Positions 11,401 through 20,400 of a stretch of 64,000 bases of DNA are shown piece after piece; position 1 is the stretch's first letter; each line of letters begins with the position of its first letter. The stretch lies in contig CALSFV010000298.1 of the NCBI GenBank assembly GCA_943737045.1, forward strand, positions 372,001 through 436,000. Direction: 5' to 3'. The stretch comes from Parapristionchus giblindavisi (lineage: Eukaryota > Nematoda > Chromadorea > Rhabditida > Diplogasteridae). The notes beneath the pieces are model-generated. The model saw only the letters and a list, made by a program, of their open reading frames with translations. It had not been told where the DNA came from and made no database searches. The position numbers were made by a program, and so were the translations under genes.

Positions 11401-14400
11401 ATTTCTTCATTCTCTTCTTCATCATTTCATTAAGCCATTTTCATGTATCATTACATCTTATTATTTTTGCTTGGTTTTCCAATTTTATTTTCCATGTCCT
11501 CCGATTGAAGTACACAAATAACTTTTTTCATAACATGCATACGTTTTTGTTCGTACTAACCCATTTTTCTTCTTCTAATTGTTCTCTATGATGTTTGTTA
11601 TGATTACTAACCACAATCGGTCATTATCATGATCATAGTCATCCTCTCTTCCTTCTAATATGATCTTCTTCTCTAATCTCCTCATCTCATCTCATCATTC
11701 ATCTCTAGCTGCCAATGTACTTCTCGAACAAATGTCGTGTCGTGTCAAATTGGCTGACTTTGGTGTGGCTACTCAATTGGCTACCATAACGGGAAAGAAG
11801 GCAGAGACATTTGTGGGAACTCCATTCTTCATGGCTCCTGAAGTTATCGATCGAGGAACTTATGATGAGAGGGTTCGATTATATATCATATCACGGGTCT
11901 CCTGTAAAAGTGTAGCAAAAACGGCCGGTTTTGCCACTAGGAAAAATTTTTTGTCTCCGAATTCGATGAAAGTCGGTCAGTGGGTGTGGTTGGGTGAGAT
12001 GAGAAGGCCTAGTCACTTGATTTGGCCAAAATTGCAGATTATCGATTTTTTGTGATCTACCCTGAAAATGATCATAACTCGGTTCATTTTCATCGTACAA
12101 CGAGCTCATAGGTGTCATTCGAACCGTATTCGAATGCACTTCAAAAAAGTTCTTTATGACCCGATCGCTGATAAGTCGTTTTCATGGCGAAAAACGCGAA
12201 AATCAGATTTTTTCCCCAAAGAGGTGACCTGTTCTCGAAAATTTTCTCCTGGGATCATCCGTATTATTGCAAAAATTATGTCTTCAAACCATGCACAATA
12301 TCCCTATATAGTTCATTGTTCGTATCTCTTGGCCCGGAGGGTCGATTACTAGATAGCTAATGGACTTAGTCGATTTTTTATCACTTTCCGTTTTTTGATC
12401 GTATCTCACTTCAAAGTTGTCCAAATACCTTTTCAGAAAAATAGAAATGATTCTCTCGAAAAGGAGATTAAAGAGGTTTTATTGTCTAAATTGTTATATC
12501 AAGCCGTTTTCGAGTTATTAAAGAAAACTGCTCTAATTTAGTGTTTTCACCGCTTTCATGTGTTGAACAGAGAATTCAATACCCAATCCCATCCTCAATC
12601 CTTCTCCCTCTTCATCGCAACCCTCCTCCCAGTCCTTGATGAAATCCATTGCCAGTGCGAGATCTCTTCGAGATCTCTACTTTCCCCTCTTCCCTGCTTC
12701 CTCCTTCTTCTTTGCGAGAAGAGTCCGAATGCAGTTCTTGATCTTATCGTGGGACATCCTCTTTGCTGGCATAATATTCGTTCTGGCCTTCATTCTCTTC
12801 TCGACTTCTTCTGCTCTCAGCTTGTTTCTGGCGGCGTAGAACTCTTCGAAGAGATCAACTACCATTTGCTTGGCAACGGGATCGTAGGGTGCACTCTTCT
12901 TCCGAATGCGAAGTGCCAATCCCATGGGTCGCGGATGCTTTGGTGCATGCTCGTATTCCTTGAACAATTTCGAAAGGGGACCGATTGCGACTCCTTGCTG
13001 AACCTCCTCGAGCATTCTCTTGTACAGTCCAAAGGCGAAATCCATTATGGACACTCTCTCGGGTCTAATCTTGTACTCTCCTCTATCCCAGTGACACTCG
13101 AGGTTCCAGTGAAGGAGGAAAGGACTTATCAACTACCCTCGCATTTAACCAGCGATGTTGATATCTGCACAATGTTTGCTCAATTATATTACAGTTTATA
13201 ATGTGAAGTAAACATATTTGTAGAATTGATTGCATTCTCTGTTCAACACATGAAAGCGGTGAAAACACTAAATTAGAGCAGTTTTCTTTAATAACTCGAA
13301 AACGGCTTGATATAGCAATTTAGACAATAAGAACCTCTTTAATCTTCTTTTCGAGAGAATCATTTCTATATTTTTGAAAAGGTATTTGGACAACTTTGAA
13401 GTGAGATACGATCAAAAAACGGAAAGTGATAAAAAATCGACTAAGTCCATTAGCTATCTAGTAATCGACCCTCCGGGCCAAGAGATACGAACAATGAACT
13501 ATATAGGGATATTGTGCATGGTTTGAAGACATAATTTTTGCAATAATACGGATGATCCCAAGAGAAAATTGTCGAGAACAGGTCACCTCTTTGGGGAAAA
13601 AATCTGATTTTCGCGTTTTTCGCCATGAAAACGACTTATCAGCGATCGGGTCATAAAGAACTTTTGTGAAGCGCATTCGAATACGGTTCGAATGACACCT
13701 ATGAGCTCGTTGTACGATGAAAATGAACCGAGTTATGATCATTTTCAGGGTAGATCACAAAAAATCGATAATCTGCAATTTTGGCCAAATCAAGTGACTA
13801 GGCCTTCTCATGTCACCCAACCACACCCATTGACCGACTTTCATCGAATTCGGAGACAAAAAATTTTTCCTAGTGGCAGGCGTTGCTACACTTTTACCGG
13901 ATACCCGTGATATATACTAACATTCATCGTTATATCTACACTCGGTGTCGTCGTTCTGTCTGTGTCCGTCTTTCGTTAAACGTCGTCCGTATTGCACGCA
14001 CTCGCTTATGCACCTCATTTTTTTCAATCCACAGTAGAGCCGTATTGATGTGATGCGCTTTCTCGTCTCATATGTATTCGTTGAAACAAGAAATCGTCTT
14101 CTCTATCAATATTCTCCCATATGTATATCCTTTGTCCTCTATTCATTCACCATTCCTCCTTCGTATCATTAGTCATCATAATCTATTACAGCAGCCAATG
14201 TGTTAGTATCTGAGTATGGAGATGTCAAAGTGGCTGACTTTGGAGTGGCTGGACAATTGACAGAAACAGTCAAGAAGAGAATAACATTTGTTGGATCTCC
14301 ATTCTGGATGGCTCCTGAACTCATCAAACAGGCCAGCTATGACTTTAAGGTATCAATGTACTCTACTTGCACTGTAGTTGATCTTTGATCTCTGATCAAT

Positions 14401-17400
14401 GATATACATGATAGCTACCACGCATATTCGTTCCCCTTTGTGCTCTGGGTGTTCCGTGATCAGGATTTTGAAGAATATTATATAGAAAATCAATCGGAGA
14501 TTCAGTTGTTGGTATATGAAGAATGTAAAATGAGCATTTCAGGCAGATATTTGGTCATTGGGTATAACTGCAATCGAATTAGCGAAGGGAGAACCACCTC
14601 ATGCTGGTGAGTATTAGTGATAATATTGTATTGATTATGTTGAAATATGGTTGTGATGTACTAGGCCGGTGTCAAAGTCATACGTGGGCGGGCATTGCCG
14701 AAGGAAATGAAAATCGGGGGGTCAGAAGCAAAAATTGGAGCATTTATACGTCATTTTGAGTGTTTTTTTTGGAAAATCGGGGGGGTCGGGTGCAAAAAAA
14801 TCGGGGGTGTATTGCCGCTAGCGGCAGTGGTGCCCACGTATGGTCAAAGTCTTGGGTCTCATTTCTTTTCCTAACTACTTTTGAACCACAAACGTTTGCA
14901 CACCAAGACAATCTATGGCCTCTTCTCACTTCATAATGGATTGAAGGTAGATACCTCTTTCCACATTATAGTCAGCCTGCTTAAAAAACAGAAGCTAACA
15001 TGAAGTGGTGATATGTTTTATCATTGGTGATATGAGTATGATTATACACTCACACCGCTAGATATAAGCTTCTCGTTCAGCTAAAATATAATTAACTAAA
15101 CTTGGGTCCTGGACTTTTACACCTACCTAGAATTTGGGTGTCGTATCGTTTTGCTATACCTAAGAGGTTTAATTGATGTATAAAGTTAATGGTTGATCTT
15201 TGATCTTTATCTGTTTGATCTATTCATCTCTTTTCAGATCTTCATCCCATGCGTGTACTATTTCTCATTCCAAAGAATCCTCCCCCTCAATTATCAGGAG
15301 CAGAATGGAGTCGAGCATTCAAAGACTTTGTTGAACTTTGTCTCAATAAGGATCCAGATAATGTAAGATTTACGTCCTTGTTTAATACATTCATATGATC
15401 ATTTCAAGTATACTGAACTAGTATGGTGTGCTATTCAATAATAGCAGCTATTGTATCAAAAAAAGATTAGTGTTCTTTAGAATTTCTAAATATTGTAGTT
15501 GTGCGACTGAACTTTTATCTCCTTCGAATAACAATGCTCACGCGAGGATTACTAAACTTGGGCTTTTCTCCTTTCTGTATCATTTATTACTGTTGCTAGA
15601 GGATTGATGTAGAGTTTTATGGTGAATAGTTTCTCACTGATGCAAGTTGAATTGAAAAGATTCTTGGATTGTGTGGAACGACGGTTAATATTGTTTTATG
15701 TTCAGAGACCAACAGCCAAAGAACTCCTTCGCACTCCATTCATTAGACGAGCAAAGAAGAATAGTATATTAGTGGAATGTATCGAAAGAGCTGCTGAGTA
15801 TCGGTATGTTTTCGCTATACATAAATTTTTGCGCCTGTGGATTTGACGTTCAACATATGTACCATATGAATGAATTGGATGAACCACGACAATGATCCGA
15901 AATTTGAATTGCTTGAATGATTTGTATGATATTATTTATCCATTCATTACAGTGCCCGTACAGCAGCAGGTCCATCATCTGATTCCGATAGAGATTCTGA
16001 TTCTGATGGAGGAGGAACTATGTGGGATTATCCTACTGTGAGAGGAGTTGGAGGAGAACGACATGTGATGGATAGAAGAGGAGATGATAATAGAGATGAA
16101 ACGGTCAGTGAGAAGATAAGACATCTACAAATGATAGGAGTTCGACCATGAATTGATTTTTTTTGATTCTACTCGAAGACAGTTGCACGCTTTGAGCTAG
16201 TTTTGCTAGGTTTTGGGAACACCTTGAAACTGTGAATCACCATGTTGGCAGGGGGAATGTTTAAAATGTGAATGTTTTAAATCAATCAATAGATTTTTTA
16301 TAGGTTCGAGCTCGATCAGATAGATCACGTCCAACTATTGATCGACGACAAATTGATGATGACGATGATGAAGGTACTGTATTAATCAATATATCGATTA
16401 TATTCTTATTCCCTCCTCTTCTCTATCTATTACTATCATTATGTTGATTTCTTTGATACCTATTGTAGTAAGATGGTGTGACTACCGTATCCATGTGTGC
16501 ATGTATCTAAGTGGTTGGTGTACTGTATACTGTAGGTCGTGGTGGTGGCACAATTGTGCGTGGATCTCCACGTGTCGCAGCTGTCGCTGATCAACTACGA
16601 TCGACCAATATCACGAGTAGTACGTGTGTTTATCTTTTATTATTGTTTTATTGATATTAATAGTGGCTTATGTTGACTCCTTCAACTATACATTATGTTG
16701 TCAATCTTATCGTATTTGTAGTTGATATTGCAATAGAATTGAGAGAGAAATATTTGGCATCATTTCAGTAGACATAGTTCGTTAGACTTCGTTGCTAAAA
16801 CTAAAAGATCTATCGCAAATGTGGTGAACAACTTGTTGAATTAATGTTCTCAGTTTTCCATTTATTTCATGGTGTTCGATTGGATTGATCTCTTTATGAA
16901 AGAAATATCCCAATGTTCCTCATTATAGATACTGGACATGGATCACCACCTTTGAATGGTTCTAATGGAGGAGGAAGTGGTGGTTCAGGAGGTTGGTCAT
17001 TATTGATTGATTTGTTACAGTACAAATCTTGATATGTAGATTACAGTATGTGTTTCTCTAGGTCATCCTCGTGATCCCCGTGATGCTCGTCCCAGTGCAA
17101 CCGCTGCTCTCCATCGTGAAGTTGGTCCACCATCAACCGGAGGAGCGACTACCATAAGCATACACAGTCCGGAGGGAAGCCCGGTGGGTCAAGATTATTA
17201 TTTTATGAAACGACCTTTTTATCACGTTTTCTTGCTTACTATATATATTTATTTCTCATTGGTGAAACATGAATGTGAGGGGGAAGTTGTATTAGAAAGA
17301 AGTTGGCTATATATTGTATGAGAGATGATGATCTAGTTTGATTGATATATTGAATATTGATTATGATTCTAGACTAGTTCATTGAATCGTCCATCTGCAT

Positions 17401-20400
17401 CATTCCATATTCCTGCTGAACCGCCTGCACATCATTCATCAAGGTTTCAATACTTATATATGTCGTTTTCTCTCTTTTGTTTCATTTCGAAACGATGATA
17501 TTATGTTCTGTATGGACGTACATATATCATTGATATAATATCATGGTGGTTCTTGTTATTTTTTCTTGTTTAGTTGGCTATCTTTATCTTTAATCGTTAA
17601 AATATTGTAAGAAAACGAAATTTGTCAGATTAAAATATGAATTAAAAGCAAAATGTATTAGAGTTAAAGTAATGAAAGAATGGTTTTAAAGTAGGTTGTG
17701 TTAAAAAAGAAACTATGTAAAGACAAAAAAGAAACTATGTATCTAGAGATAAAAAACGATCCAGTGTTTTTAAATGTTTTGTTCGTACAGGACATCGTCA
17801 TCATCAGCCTCATCAAGTCACAATAACAACAATGGAAGTAATGGAAAGAAGAATGGTGTATCATCAACATCGACTTCATCTCCATCTTCGTCTGGTGGAG
17901 GACATCATCATGTACAACATGGAGGTATGGAGATGGGAAAGGGGCGGAGTCATGATAGATAGGGGAATGATGATGATACGAATTGAATGGTTGGAGTATT
18001 ATAGTATTTTATGTTTACTGCTTGTATCTGTTTTAATAATGATAGTGAGTGTCTGATAGTGTTAGTGCTTAGTATATTCATTGAAGATTATTTATTCCTT
18101 TAGGTCATGAACCAACTCGATCTTCCTCTGAAAGAAATGGAAGTGGAGTCGCATCACCCAGAGGTTAGTTCATTTTGATTCAATCTATTCAATCTATTCA
18201 ACCTTTTCATTTCGTGTTTCTCATAATTATTAATAGTCAAGTGAGAGTGGATGTTATTTAGTTATTGAAGTGTATTACAGTGAAACATTGTGAACTCATT
18301 TATTATCATATCGTAGTGGCCGCTAGTTTTTTTGTTCTGCACGAAATAGTAAACTATTTCGAGTAATTGTTGTTTATGAGTAATTGTATTTCCTTTACGA
18401 ACAGTGTTCTATAAATGATATTGATTATAGGTCGAAGTGGTCAATCGAATGGAGGAGGAGGAGGTCTACCTCGTACATCATCTGAAAGATATAGTGGAAT
18501 GGAATATAGAGAGAATGGTCATGGAGTAGTTAATGGAAGAGGAGGAGGACAACATAATACGAGGAGGAGGGTATGATACTAGCTACATTTATTCATTATT
18601 TTCTCTTAATTTGTGGAGCAAAAATCGGTGTATTCTGTTAGCCAGAGTGATATATCTAGAGCTTGATACAATGAATCACCGGGTTGGTGTAATAAGTGAC
18701 TCTTATTGTTTATTAGGATGATAGGAGTAGTTGATTATGATGATGCTAATGCATATTTGTATATACAATGACTATATGAATGTAGATTTTGTTTTTTTGT
18801 TTTTTTTTCCTGAATCTTGGCGCATTTTATGCCTACTCTGGCGCAAAGATCAATTTCATGCTCTACCCACTTTTGTCTCTTCACATTGCTCTAATGACTT
18901 AAAGCTATCGAAAAAAAAGCCGGATGAGAATCGTCGGATGAGAACCGACTGGATGATAACCGGAAGCGACCGTATGAGAACTGAGCGTATGAGAATCGAC
19001 TGGATGAGAACCCTCCGGATGAGAACTGAGCGTATGAGAACCGACCGGATGAGAACTGAGCGTATGAGAACCGACTGGATGAGAACCGACCGGATAAGAA
19101 CTGAGCGTATGAGAACCGACCGGATGAGAACTGAGCGCATGAGAACCAACTGGATGAGAACTGAGCGTATGAGAACTCACCGGATGAGAACCCACTTGAA
19201 GGGCTGGCACGATATTTCAAAATGGGTCGGATGAGAACTCAGCGGCCATTTTATGGCAAATTTTGCGCTGATCACGAGTATGTCAGTCCGATATTCCAAA
19301 ATTGGTTGGATGAGAACTTAGCGGCCATTTCTCATCCGACCCATTTTGAAATATAGGACTGACATACTCGTGATCAGCGCAAAATTTGCCATAAAATGGC
19401 CGCTAAGTTCTCATCCGACCCATTTTGAAATATAGGACTGACATACTCGTGATCAGCGCAAAATTTGCCATAAAATGGCCGCTAAGTTCTCATCCGACCC
19501 ATTTTGAAATATAGGACTGACATACTCGAGATCAGCGCAAAATTTGCCATAAAATGGCCGCTAAGTTCTCATCCGACCCATTTTGAAATATAGGACTGAC
19601 ATACTCGTGATCAGCGCAAAATTTGCCATAAAATGGCCGCTAAGTTCTCATCCGACCCATTTTGGAATATAGGACTGACATACTCGAGATCAGCGCAAAA
19701 TTTGCCATAAAATGGCCGCTGAGTTCTCATCCGACCCATTTTGAAATATCGGGCCAGCCCTTCAAGTGGGTTCTCATCCGGTGAGTTCTCATACGCTCAC
19801 AAGGGAAGCACAACTGAAAACGTGTTAGATCCAGAAAGCGACTCACATGGTTAGTCAGGGCTGAGGGGGAGATGGCCATACGTGATTTCAGAAGGTGCTC
19901 ATGGGACCTACTAATCGATGTTTTCGATCGATGTTTTTTCGGCACATTTTTCGCTAAAATCCCCCTATGTATTACACGGTAGAGCGCTTGGATACCCTAT
20001 GAGTGGCAAGGTATAGATAGCATCTGCCTCGACTCTGGTATTTTGCCACTTAAAGTCTACTTAAACTACGTCACAGACTTTAAGTAGACTTTAAGTAAAC
20101 TTTAAGTGAAAGAACATTTGACGAAATGCATTACAGTATACCACACCACTTTAAGTAGACTTACGTCTCACTTTAAGTTTACTTAAAGTCTACTTAAAGT
20201 GGGAAAGTTTAAGTAGACTTTAAGTGGCAAAATACCAGAGGATGGCTCAATCGGGAGCGCATCTGACTATCACCCCAATACCCCTTGGTACTATACCTGC
20301 CGCGGTCAAAAATTTTTTGCAAATTTTTACAAACTACCACAACTTTATTTTCTTTTTTATGTGATATTTTTGTGCTTTAAAATGTTAATTCAGAATATTG

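Noticed and set aside
15099..15565. CCCAAGTTTAG on the minus strand, twice, resembling the nematode SL1 leader
   Set aside because: The match covers only about ten bases, lacks the rest of the leader and its following donor and Sm site, and lies within kinase introns.
18731..19234. Long repeated frames [20 protein letters not shown] and similar
   Set aside because: They come from a 15-base tandem unit, which is open in several frames on both strands.
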